From Opitutaceae bacterium (GTDB lineage: Bacteria > Verrucomicrobiota > Verrucomicrobiia > Opitutales > Opitutaceae): a stretch of 64,000 bases of DNA. This document shows positions 17,807 through 26,700 of the stretch, in pieces; position 1 is the stretch's first letter; each line of letters begins with the position of its first letter. Location: contig JAEUHC010000013.1 in assembly GCA_016794785.1 (NCBI GenBank), positions 1 through 64,000 of the forward strand, read 5' to 3'. The notes below the pieces were generated by a model. The model did not search any database. It was not told the origin of the DNA and worked only from the letters and a program-made list of their open reading frames with translations. The position numbers and the translations under genes were made by a program.

Positions 17807-18631
17807 GTGGAGCTGCAACGGCCATTCCTGAAGTGGGCGGGAGGGAAGACCAAGCTGGTCTCCGCCATCGGTGCGGTCGCCCCGCCGGGCGCGACCCGCC
17901 TCGTCGAGCCGTTCGTCGGCAGCGGAGCCGTCGCGCTCAACCTCAAGCTGCCCGCCAATCTGCTCGCCGACACCAACGCCGATCTGATCGGGGTCTATGC
18001 CCGCCTGCGCGACACACCCGGGGCCTTTATTGCGGAATGTGCGGACCTCTTTACGCCAGGGGCCAACACCGCCACGGTCTATTACGCCCGGCGCGAGGAA
18101 TTCAACGCCACCGCCGATCCTGCCCGGCGCGCCGCTCTCTTCGTTTACCTGAACCGCCATGGCTACAACGGCCTCTGCCGCTACAACGCCCGCGGCGGGT
18201 TCAACGTCCCGTTCGGCCGCTATGCTGCGCCTTATTTCCCGCGGGAGGAGATGCAGGCATTTCAAACCCTGCTGCAGCGCTGCACGCTCCAACACGCCGA
18301 TTTTCGCACCGTTCTGGCGCAGACGGGCCCGGGCGATTTCGTCTATTGCGATCCGCCGTATGTGCCGGCGAGCGCGACCGCCAATTTCACCGCCTACGCG
18401 CGCACGGCTTTCGGTCCCGCGGAACAACGTGAACTTGCCGCCTGCTGCGAGGGCGCGCGCCGCCGTGGAGCCATCGTCGCGCTCTCCAATCACGACACAC
18501 CAGAGACCCGGGCTCTTTACGCCGGCGCCGACGAATGCCACGAGCTGCTCGTGCGACGCCAAATCAGTTGTCACGGCGCCAATCGCACCAGTGCCCGGGA
18601 GCTGCTCGTGGTTTACCGGCCCGCCGCGTAG
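17807..18631 (+). CDS. dam: DNA adenine methylase, D12 class (Dam-like)
   Basis: A 274-residue N6-adenine methyltransferase. Motif X FLKWAGGKTKL (7-17) and motif I VEPFVGSGAVAL (33-44) bind S-adenosylmethionine. DPPYVPAS (182-189) is catalytic motif IV. RYNARGGFNVPFGRY is the conserved substrate-handling block of Dam proteins. The GTG at 17807 gives the usual short leader before motif X. An in-frame TTG at 17771 overlapping the uvrC stop (TTGA) is the alternative, so coupling with uvrC is likely. No restriction gene is adjacent, so it may be a regulatory or mismatch-repair methylase; GATC specificity is inferred. Confidence 0.9.
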   Translation: MELQRPFLKWAGGKTKLVSAIGAVAPPGATRLVEPFVGSGAVALNLKLPANLLADTNADLIGVYARLRDTPGAFIAECADLFTPGANTATVYYARREEFNATADPARRAALFVYLNRHGYNGLCRYNARGGFNVPFGRYAAPYFPREEMQAFQTLLQRCTLQHADFRTVLAQTGPGDFVYCDPPYVPASATANFTAYARTAFGPAEQRELAACCEGARRRGAIVALSNHDTPETRALYAGADECHELLVRRQISCHGANRTSARELLVVYRPAA

Positions 18632-18639
18632 ATGGGAAA

Positions 18640-18713
18640 GTAGGGCGGGTCTGTGACTCGCCCTTTCGCACGCTAAGCCTCCGAACCGAAGGCAGGTCAC
18701 AGACCCGCCCTAC
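18640..18713. repeat. Intergenic twin-hairpin (REPIN-like) element, GTAG heads
   Basis: Head GTAG (18640-18643) plus hairpin GGGCGGGTC-TGT-GACTCGCCC, then an inverted copy (GGCAGGTCACAGACCCGCCC) ending in CTAC (18710-18713). The two arms are complementary over about 24 bases. On the minus strand the TAG of the right head is the stop codon of the lipoprotein gene. Confidence 0.75.
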
Positions 18714-19348
18714 TTCTTCCCCAGCTCCGTCGCGATTTGGGCGGCGAGGGCCGCCACGGCCTGGCTCAGTTGCGCGGCGAGCGCGGCCTCGCTCTTTCCG
18801 TCCCAGCGCAGATCGGTGGCTTGGAAATCGCCGCGCGCCGCGGGCACCTTCGATTCTGGCAAAGCCGGCGTCAGCTCCCACACGGCGCGGAACGCCACCG
18901 CGCCGCCCGCCTCGCCTTCGCAGGCGAGCACGCGCACGGTCAGGGTGGCGTCGATTTTCGCGGACTCGCGGCGTGAGCCGGCGGTGAGCACCGCGCTGGC
19001 GGCGCCGCGGGCGAGCAGCTCCTCGCGCAGCACGCGGGCGACGCCGGCCTCGAGCGGCTCGCCCCAGCGGGCAAACTCACGGAACTCGACCTCGTTGGTC
19101 CCGCGCCGCACCACCATCGGTCGCGAACGCAGGTAGCTCGCCAGCTCGACCTCGCGCAGCTGCACCGCGGGCGCGCCGGCCGCCGGCGCCGCGCCCGCGG
19201 CGGCGGTCGCGAGCACATAGAATTTCATCGGGTCCGTCCTCGCCTCCGGCACGATCGAGCAGCCGGCCGCGGCGAGCAGCACGGCGGCGGCCAGCGCGCA
19301 CCGGAGCGGACGAGTTTTCAGGGCAGGGGAAAAAGGGGCGGTGCTCAT
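18710..19348 (-). CDS. ABC-type transport auxiliary lipoprotein (PqiC/DUF330-like)
   Basis: A 212-residue lipoprotein with lipobox LLAAAGCS (Cys about 30). The body follows the PqiC/LptO-like pattern of MCE systems: KFYVLATAA near the N-terminus, LREVELASYLRSRPMVVRRGTNEVEFREFARWGEPLEAGVARVLREELLA, and a final amphipathic helix. Such proteins sit on the inner leaflet of the outer membrane and connect to MCE tunnel proteins. It is the last gene of the operon, 7 bases after mlaD. Its stop codon lies within a palindromic repeat. Confidence 0.85.
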   Translation of the reverse strand: MSTAPFSPALKTRPLRCALAAAVLLAAAGCSIVPEARTDPMKFYVLATAAAGAAPAAGAPAVQLREVELASYLRSRPMVVRRGTNEVEFREFARWGEPLEAGVARVLREELLARGAASAVLTAGSRRESAKIDATLTVRVLACEGEAGGAVAFRAVWELTPALPESKVPAARGDFQATDLRWDGKSEAALAAQLSQAVAALAAQIATELGKK

Positions 19349-19355
19349 GGCTGCT

Positions 19356-20357
19356 TCATTGCGGGGCCTTGCGGCCGGTGATGAGGGCGCTCGGATTGCG
19401 CTCGAGGAAATCCGCCAGGCGTTTCACCGCCTCCGCGGCCTCGCCGACTCGCTCAAATGTCACCGCGAGATCGTCGCCGAGGCCGGACTGCGACCTGACA
19501 AAATCGCGCGCGGCCCCCGCGGCGTCGTGGAATGATTTCACGGCCTTCTGCGCCTCGGCGAGCGTTACGTTCACGTCCTTCGCCAGCGGATCGATCTGGC
19601 GGTCGAGCTTGGCCATCGTGCCGCGCAGCTCGGCGATCGCCGCGTTGAGGCTCTCGAACATCCGCTTCACGTCGGGTCCGCCCACGAGCGCCTCCACCTG
19701 CGCCCCGGTCCGCTTCCACTGCTCCGTCATGCCGCGGAGATCGAGCCCCTCGAGATGACGGCGCGCGTCGGCCATCAACGCGGTCAGGCCCTTGGAGATG
19801 CCATCGAAATCGATTTTTCTCAGGCCGGCGAGGATCTCGGTGATGCTCGCCTGGTATTCCGCGATGGCGGAGGGCACGAAGGGAACGATGACAAAGCGGT
19901 CGTCGGGCACCGCGACGATCGGGGGGAATTCCTTGGGATCGAGGAAGTCGAGGCCCACGAAAAGCAGGCCGGTGGCCCAGCCCTGCACCTCGAGCCGCGC
20001 GCGCAGCCCGCGCTGCACCATCGCCTGAAGCTCGGCGCGGTCGGTCACGTTGATCGGCAGGCCGCGGTTGTCGCTGATCACATCCTTGCTGAACTCGCAG
20101 ACCACGGCGACGACCGAGCGGTTGCTCTGCCCGTCGTAGCGGATCGTGAGATCGACCACGCGGCCCACGCGCACGCCGCGCAATTTCACCTGCGAGCCCT
20201 GATCGAGGCCGTGCACCGACTCGTCGAAATACACCACGAAGCGCTGGGGCTTGGCGAAGAAGTTGAACCCGCCAAACGCAAACAGCGCCACGATGCCGAG
20301 CACCACCGCCCCGATCACGAACGCGCCGACGATGGTTGGGCTGACTTTGGTCTTCAT
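19356..20357 (-). CDS. mlaD: MCE (MlaD) family substrate-binding protein
   Basis: A 333-residue MCE protein with one N-terminal transmembrane helix (about 9-30). A single MCE domain follows (about 38-120), with RFVVYFDESVHGLDQGSQVKLRGVRVGRVVDLTIRYD and RGLRARLEVQGWATGLLFVGLDFL. The long helical C-terminus (170-320) has heptad-like pattern and could form the hexameric channel of PqiB/YebT-like or Mce1-like tunnels. It carries phospholipid between inner and outer membranes with the ATPase and permease encoded upstream. Typical length for the single-MCE class. Confidence 0.92.
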   Translation of the reverse strand: MKTKVSPTIVGAFVIGAVVLGIVALFAFGGFNFFAKPQRFVVYFDESVHGLDQGSQVKLRGVRVGRVVDLTIRYDGQSNRSVVAVVCEFSKDVISDNRGLPINVTDRAELQAMVQRGLRARLEVQGWATGLLFVGLDFLDPKEFPPIVAVPDDRFVIVPFVPSAIAEYQASITEILAGLRKIDFDGISKGLTALMADARRHLEGLDLRGMTEQWKRTGAQVEALVGGPDVKRMFESLNAAIAELRGTMAKLDRQIDPLAKDVNVTLAEAQKAVKSFHDAAGAARDFVRSQSGLGDDLAVTFERVGEAAEAVKRLADFLERNPSALITGRKAPQ

Positions 20358-20459
20358 GGCTTCAGCGAACGCACGATGCCGGAGCCTCAGGCAAGGGAGG
20401 CACCGGCCGCAAAGGTTTTTCCGGGCAGGGCGGACGCCGCCGGAGGCAGATCAGGTGGT

Positions 20460-21251
20460 TCATCGTTTCGCAGGCGCGCCGGGTTGGGCGCGACGGAGAA
20501 ACTCCGACACGCGCGGGTCGCCGCTGTTCGCGGCAAGTTCGTGCGGCTTGCCCTCCGCGATGATGCCCTTCTCCGCCCGATCGAGCATGATGAGGCGGTC
20601 CGCGATGGCGAAGAGCGAGGCCAGCTCGTGCGAGACCACGACGATCGTGGTGCCGAAGGTGTCGCGGATGTGGAGGATCAGCTCGTCGAGCTTGCGCGAG
20701 GTCACGGGGTCGAGCCCGGCCGAGGGTTCGTCGAAGAACACGATCTCGGGATCGAGCGCGAGGGCGCGCGCGAGGCCGGCACGCTTTTTCATGCCGCCGC
20801 TGATCTCCGCGGGGTAATAGTCCTCGAAGCCCGCCAGGCCGACCTGCGCGAGCTTCAGGTTGGCGAGGGCTTCGATTTCGCGGCGGGCCAGCGGCGTGTA
20901 GTGTTCGAGCGGGAGCGCGACGTTCTGCCGCAGCGTGAGCGAGCTCCAGAGCGCGCCGCCCTGGAAGAGCATGCCAAAGGTCTTCAGCAGCGCATGGCGA
21001 TCCGCGAGCGTGGCGTCGGAAAACGGCCGGCCGAAGAATTTCACCGTGCCCGCCATCGGGTGGTTCAACCCCACGAGATGCCGCAGCAGCGTGCTCTTGC
21101 CGCAGCCCGAGCCGCCGATAACGAAGAACACCTCCCCGCGCGCGACGGTGAACGTCACGCCATCGAGGATGACGTCGCCGTCGTAGCCGCCGCGGAGCTT
21201 TTCCACGGCGATCGCCGGCGGGGCCGTGGGGGCGGGAGGCGTGAGCTTCAT
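20460..21251 (-). CDS. mlaF: ABC transporter ATP-binding protein, MlaF type
   Basis: A 263-residue ATPase starting at MKLTPPAPT, 7 bases after the permease stop. Walker A GGSGCGKST, Q-loop LFQGGALWSSLT, signature SGGMKKRAGLARAL and Walker B IVFFDEPSAGLDP are intact, followed by a His switch VVSHEL. The SGGMKKR form and DRHALLKTFGMLFQGGALWSSLT are characteristic of MlaF rather than generic importers. It powers MCE lipid transport from the inner-membrane side. Confidence 0.93.
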   Translation of the reverse strand: MKLTPPAPTAPPAIAVEKLRGGYDGDVILDGVTFTVARGEVFFVIGGSGCGKSTLLRHLVGLNHPMAGTVKFFGRPFSDATLADRHALLKTFGMLFQGGALWSSLTLRQNVALPLEHYTPLARREIEALANLKLAQVGLAGFEDYYPAEISGGMKKRAGLARALALDPEIVFFDEPSAGLDPVTSRKLDELILHIRDTFGTTIVVVSHELASLFAIADRLIMLDRAEKGIIAEGKPHELAANSGDPRVSEFLRRAQPGAPAKR

Positions 21252-21258
21252 CGGCGGT

Positions 21259-22401
21259 TCACCAGCCCAGGATGTTGAAGACCACCGCGAACACCGCGTC
21301 CGCCACAATCACGAGCAGGATGGAGGTCACGACGGCCGAGGTCGCCGCCAGGCCGACGCCCGCGGCGCTGCGCTCCGCCTGGAACCCGCGCCAGCAGCTC
21401 GCGACCGCGATGAGCAGGCCGAACACGATCGACTTGAGCAGGCCCGAGTTCAGGTCCGAGAGATCGACGATGCTCTGCGTCTCGATCCAGTAGGCGGCGG
21501 GCGGGATATCGAGCACGCCCGAGCCCACGGCCATGCCACCGAGGATGCCCAGGCCATCGGCGTAGAGCGCAAGCAGCGGCATCATGATCGTCAGCGCCAC
21601 GATCCGGGGCAGCACCAGAAAATCAACCGGAGGGATGCCGAGCGTCTCGAGCGCATCGACCTCCTCGTTGGCCTTCATGTTGGCGAGAGTCGCGGCAAAG
21701 GCCGCCCCGGTGCGCCCGGCGAGGATGATGGCCGCCATCATCGGCCCCATCTCGCGCACGACCGAGAGGCCCACGAGGTCGGCCACGTAGATGTCGGCGC
21801 CAAACTGCCGCAGCTGCACCGCCGCCTGATAGGCCATGATGAGACCCACGAGAAAACTGATCAGGCTGACGATCGGCAGGGCCATCGCGCCGCACTGCTG
21901 CATCTCATGGAGGCAGTCGCCCCAGCGAAAATCGCGAGGGCGGCGGATCAGCCGCGCGACCCCCAGCACGCATTCACCGAGGAACCGCGAGGCGGTCCGC
22001 GCCTGCGCCCAGGTGCCGAACGTCACGTGCCCGACCCCGGCGATGAAGCTGTCCGCCCGAGCCACCGCCGGGCGGGGACGGTGCGCGGCGCCGAATTGAT
22101 CGAGCAGCGCGCCGATTTTTTCCGGGAGGGCCGAGGCATCGCATTCCGCGCCGGCCGCGCGGCACCATTCCTTCACCTCGAAAAGAAACAGCAGCAGCGA
22201 CGTGTCCCAGGTCTCCAGTCCCTCGACGCGCAGCCGCACGCCCGCCGGGCGGGCCGATCCGCGCACCTTGGCCCAGGCCGGCCGTGGCTCGGTGACCTGC
22301 CACACCCCTCCGACCACGACATCAAGCCGGTCGTCGGCCTCGATTGCGGTGGCGCGCGCCTCCCCTGTTTCCAAAGCCTCGGGCATCGCGATGGACTCCA
22401 C
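21259..22401 (-). CDS. mlaE: MlaE-family permease with N-terminal STAS-like domain
   Basis: A 380-residue inner-membrane permease. Residues 150-380 form the MlaE fold with about five membrane segments and the signature EMGPMMAAIILAGRTGAAFAATLANMKANEEVDALETLGIPP. Residues 1-115 look like a STAS (MlaB-like) domain: RLRVEGLETWDTSLLLFLFEVKEWCRAAG has the typical strand-helix with an Asp-Thr-Ser. In E. coli MlaB is a separate protein bound to MlaF; here it appears fused to the permease. First gene of the mlaE-mlaF-mlaD-lipoprotein operon, divergent from the HAD phosphatase gene. Confidence 0.92.
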   Translation of the reverse strand: MESIAMPEALETGEARATAIEADDRLDVVVGGVWQVTEPRPAWAKVRGSARPAGVRLRVEGLETWDTSLLLFLFEVKEWCRAAGAECDASALPEKIGALLDQFGAAHRPRPAVARADSFIAGVGHVTFGTWAQARTASRFLGECVLGVARLIRRPRDFRWGDCLHEMQQCGAMALPIVSLISFLVGLIMAYQAAVQLRQFGADIYVADLVGLSVVREMGPMMAAIILAGRTGAAFAATLANMKANEEVDALETLGIPPVDFLVLPRIVALTIMMPLLALYADGLGILGGMAVGSGVLDIPPAAYWIETQSIVDLSDLNSGLLKSIVFGLLIAVASCWRGFQAERSAAGVGLAATSAVVTSILLVIVADAVFAVVFNILGW

Positions 22402-22563
22402 CCTTCACACCCGCCCGCGCCAAACCAATTCTCGCGGGCTGGGGGGCGGGGGATGCATCGCGCCTTTCGTCCCGTCTGCGCCGCGGCGGTTCCGCGGCCG
22501 GCGCGATTTCTTTGCCGCGCGGGCTTGCGCCGGCCACGACAGCCGGCCGCAATCGCGGGCCCC

Positions 22564-23220
22564 ATGCGCCGCTTTTCCACGCTCCTGCTCGACCTCGACG
22601 GCACGCTCGTCGATGCGTTCACCACGATTCATCGCGGGTATTGCCACGCGCTGCCGCAGTTCGGCGTGCCGGCCCCCACGATGGCGCAGGTCCGCCGCGC
22701 GGTCGGCGGCGGCATCCACCAGGCGATGGCGCATTTCCTGCCCGCCGAGAAAATCCCCGCCGCCGTGGCCCTGCACGTCGCCTACTCGGACTCGATCCTG
22801 CTCGAGGATGTCACCCTCCTGCCCGGCGCGATGGAGCTGCTCCGCGCGCAGCATGCGGCGGGCGTGACGCTCGCGGTGTTCACCAACAAGCGCGGCGAGC
22901 ACGCCCGCCGCATCTGCGATCACCTCGGGGTGACGCCGCTGGTCCGCGGGGTCTTCGGCGCGCGCGACACCGCGTGGCTAAAACCGCAGCCCGAGTTCGC
23001 CGCCCACGTCCTCGCGCAGCTCGGCGCCAGCGCCGAATCGACCATGCTCGTCGGCGACTCGCCCTTCGACGTGCAGGCCGCGCACAACGGCGGCTTCCCC
23101 TGCTGGTGCGTCACCACCGGCACGCATGACGCCGCGGAGCTGCGCGCCGCGCAGGCCGACGCCGTGTTTCCCAACCTCGCCGCGCTCCACCGCGCGCTCG
23201 AAGCGCCGGTCGCGGGCTAA
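22564..23220 (+). CDS. HAD hydrolase, phosphoglycolate phosphatase-like
   Basis: A 218-residue HAD-superfamily phosphatase starting at MRRFSTLLLD. Motif I is LDLDGTLVD (8-16) with both catalytic Asp residues, motif II FTNKR, motif III the Lys in AWLKPQPEFAAHVL, motif IV MLVGDSPFDVQAAHNGG. The helical cap inserted after motif I puts it in the Gph/beta-phosphoglucomutase subfamily. It would hydrolyse phosphoglycolate or a similar small phosphate ester. Its stop overlaps that of the convergent DUF2721 gene. Confidence 0.88.
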   Translation: MRRFSTLLLDLDGTLVDAFTTIHRGYCHALPQFGVPAPTMAQVRRAVGGGIHQAMAHFLPAEKIPAAVALHVAYSDSILLEDVTLLPGAMELLRAQHAAGVTLAVFTNKRGEHARRICDHLGVTPLVRGVFGARDTAWLKPQPEFAAHVLAQLGASAESTMLVGDSPFDVQAAHNGGFPCWCVTTGTHDAAELRAAQADAVFPNLAALHRALEAPVAG

Positions 23221-23678
23221 TCTTCGATCTTCACCCGCGCGCGGTCGACTTCGAGCCGCAGCGCCCAGAGCGACATCCACACATCGCGCAGGAAGGCCAC
23301 CAACGCCGCGAAGAGGCACACCACGCTGCCGAGGAACACCACCACCAGCGGCGCCGCGAAATTCCGCGCCGCCGCCACGTCCACGAAGATCGCCATCACC
23401 AGCAGGCAGGAGAGCAGCATGCTCAGGCCCGCGAGGGTGACCGCGATGCGAATCAGCTTCGCGCGCCGCCAGAGGATGTTGAGCTGATTCTCGAAATGCC
23501 CGCGGTCGGCGGCGTCCGCCGCCCGCACCTTTTCCGCCAGCCCCCGCGTGCGATCGACGATGCGGCCCATGCGGTTGGTCAGCGTGAGCATGAGCGCGCC
23601 GACGCCGGAGATCAGAATCACCGGCGTGATCGCGAGCTGGATGACGGGCAAATAGGAGTTGGCGGACGCGGGTTCCAT
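23217..23678 (-). CDS. DUF2721 family membrane protein
   Basis: A 153-residue integral membrane protein starting at MEPASANSYLPVIQLA. Three hydrophobic segments (about 10-30, 75-95 and 100-125) alternate with the conserved cytoplasmic block LTNRMGRIVDRTRGL and NQLNILWRRAKLIR, which is diagnostic of DUF2721. Function unknown. Convergent with the phosphatase gene, their stop codons overlapping by two bases. Divergent from recD2. Confidence 0.85.
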   Translation of the reverse strand: MEPASANSYLPVIQLAITPVILISGVGALMLTLTNRMGRIVDRTRGLAEKVRAADAADRGHFENQLNILWRRAKLIRIAVTLAGLSMLLSCLLVMAIFVDVAAARNFAAPLVVVFLGSVVCLFAALVAFLRDVWMSLWALRLEVDRARVKIED

Positions 23679-23722
23679 CGCCCGCAGCCTGCCGCGCCCG
23701 CGGCGGTGCGGGCAACACCGGT

Positions 23723-26700
23723 TTGCAACGCCGCCCAAAGCCGTTTCACCTCGGCCTCCCCGTGCCTCCGCCCGCCCCCTCCTCCGCCTCCGCCACGCTC
23801 ACCGGCGTGCTTGAGCGCATCATTTTTCTCAACGAGGAGAACCACTACACCATCGCGGAATTCCGGCCCGACTTGCCGCCCGCGGCGCGCGCTGACGCCA
23901 AGGCCCGCGCCGAGCTCGTCACCATCGTCGGCGCACTGCCGAGCGTGGAGTGCGGCGAGACGCTCCATCTCACCGGCGAGTGGACGCGCCACGCGCAGCA
24001 CGGCGCGCAGTTCAAGATCGCGGCGTTCAAGAGCGAGCTGCCCGCCTCCGTTTACGGCATCCGCAAATACCTCGGCAGCGGCCTCGTGCCCGGCATCGGC
24101 AAGGTTTACGCCAACAAGATCGTCGATGCCTTCGGCACCGACACCTTCCGCGTCCTCAGCGAGGAATCCGGCCGGCTGCGCGACGTCGAGGGCATCGGCA
24201 AGAAACGCGCCACCGCGATCAAGCAGGCCTGGGACGCCAAGCGCACGGAGCGCGAGCTCTACATTTTTCTCCAGACCTACGGCGTCACGCCCTCGCAGTG
24301 CCTGAAGCTCGTGAAGCACTTCGGCCCCGGCGCGAAGACCATCCTCACCACCGAGCCCTACCGCGCCGCCCGCGAGATCGACGGCATCGGCTTCAAGACC
24401 GCCGACCGCATCGCCATCAACCTCGGCTTCGCCAACGACGCCCCCCCGCGGCTCGACGCCGGCCTCATCTACGCGCTCGAGACCCTGCAGGAGGATGGGC
24501 ACACCGCCTACCGCGAGGCCGATCTCGTCACCCACGCCGCCGGCCTGCTGGAAACCGACTCCCGCTTCCTCGAAGCCCGCATCGCGGCCCTCGTCGAGAA
24601 CAAGTCCATCGTCCGCCACTGGCCGATCCTTGGAGACGCGGCGCCCTCGCCGCGTTCGGGCCGCGCCGAGGGCGGCGCGGCTCCAAACCAACCCCTGCCC
24701 GGCTCCGGCCTCGTGCAGCTCCCGCACAACGACCGCGCCGAGCAAAAAATCGCCGGCACCGTCGCCCGCCTCGCGCGCGTGCCCAGCGGCCTCCCGCCCA
24801 TCAAGATCGATGCTGCGGTCGAGTGGGCGGAGAAAAAGGCCGGCTTCGAATTCGCCGAGCTCCAGCGCACCGCCCTCCGCGCCGCCCTCGCGCACAAGCT
24901 CTCGATCCTCACCGGCGGGCCCGGCACGGGGAAAGCCCAGCCTCTCGACGCCCGCGTGCTCACCCCCACCGGTTTCCGCGCCATCGGCGAGCTACGCCCC
25001 GGCGACCTCGTCATCGCTGCCGAAGGCCAAGCCGTCGCCGTGCGCAGCATCCATCCGCAGGGCAAGAAACCGACCTACCGCGTCATTTTCGCCGATGGTC
25101 GCGCCACTCGTTGCTGCGACGATCACCTCTGGCGCGTCTGGACGCGCACCTCCGTTTGGAGCCCGGAGAAAAGGAAAAAAATCCGTTCTCGCGGCTGGCG
25201 GGTCCTCCCCCTCAGCACCATCCGCCGGCGTATCGACCTCGACCGCACCGAGTGTGCTCGCCTCGGCATTCCTCTCCTCACGGCTTCGTTCGGCGAAGCA
25301 CCCGTCCCGCTTCCTATCGATCCCTACATCCTCGGGGCACTCATCGGCGATGGCACCCTAAGCGACGCCGTGCTCATCACCACGACCGATTCCGCCCTCG
25401 TGGCCAGTCTCTCCGCCCGCCTCCAATCGCTCGACTTGCGTCTGAAGCAAGTCATCTCGGCCGGAGTCCCGACGATTTCGTGGCGCATCGTCGGCCGCGG
25501 AAAAGGGTTCCCCAACCCTCTCCGCGAAGCCCTGAAAACCCTCGGCCTCTCCGTCAAATCTCACGCCAAGTTCATCCCCCCCGCTTACCTTTTTGCCTCT
25601 GCCACGCAGCGCCTCGATCTCCTCCGCGGCCTCCTCGATACCGATGGCACAGTCGATAAACTCGGGGTCGTTTCGTTTACCACGTCCAGTCCTCGCCTTG
25701 CTGAAGATTTCCAACACCTCGCCTGGTCCCTCGGCTGCATCGCCACCCGTGGTGTCGTCAAACATCCGACCTACACCCACCGCGGAAAAAAACTCACCGG
25801 GCTCCCCGCGCACACCATTTTTCTCCAACACCCCGCGCCTGGCAGCCTCTTCAGCCTCGAACGAAAAATCCGCCGCACCTGCCGCCCGAAAGCCCGGGCG
25901 CGCCTCGGCCATCGCCTCCGTCTCACGGCCGTCGAGCCCGCCGGCGAAGCCGAATGCTGCTGTATCTCGATTGATTCACCCACCGGGCTCTACGTGACGG
26001 ATGATTACATCGTCACGCATAACACCACCATCCTCCGCGCGCTCGTCGAAATCCTGAAGGCCAAGCAGGTCCGCGTGCATCTCGCCGCGCCCACCGGCCG
26101 CGCTGCGCAGCGGCTCAGCGCCACCACTGGCGGCTTCGCCACCACCATCCACCGCCTGCTCGGCTACGACGCCGCGGCCGGCGGCTTCCTCGCCACTGAC
26201 GACAAGCCCCTCGCCACCGATTTCCTCATCGTGGACGAGGCCTCGATGCTCGACAACCGCCTCGCCGCCGCGCTGCTCCAGGCCGTCCCGTCGCGCGCCC
26301 ACGTCCTCCTCGTCGGCGACACCGATCAGCTCCCCAGTGTCGGCGCCGGCAATGTGCTCAAGGATCTGATCGCGGCCAGTGGCTCGGTTGGGGACGCGGC
26401 GCCCTCGCCGCGTTCCGGCCGCGGCGAAGGCGCCGCAGCTCCAGCCATCCCCGTCACCCGCCTCTCCGTCATCTTTCGCCAGCAGGGCCAGTCGCAGATC
26501 GTCACCACCGCGCACGCGATCAACGCCGGCGAGCCCAAGGCCCCGCCGGTCGCCGCCGAGGTCTCCGCCGCCCAAGTCTGGGCCGATCTCAACTTCATCG
26601 CCGCGAGCGACGCCGAGGACTGCGTGCGCAAGGTCCTCCAGCTCGTGACCGAGTTCATCCCGCAGAAATTGAAATGGCCGCACCCGATCCACGACGTGCA

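Noticed and set aside
24935-26023. The recD2 insert as a free-standing homing endonuclease gene or an intron
   Set aside because: The frame is continuous with the host protein on both sides, splicing-block residues are at both ends, and there is no start codon or intron structure.
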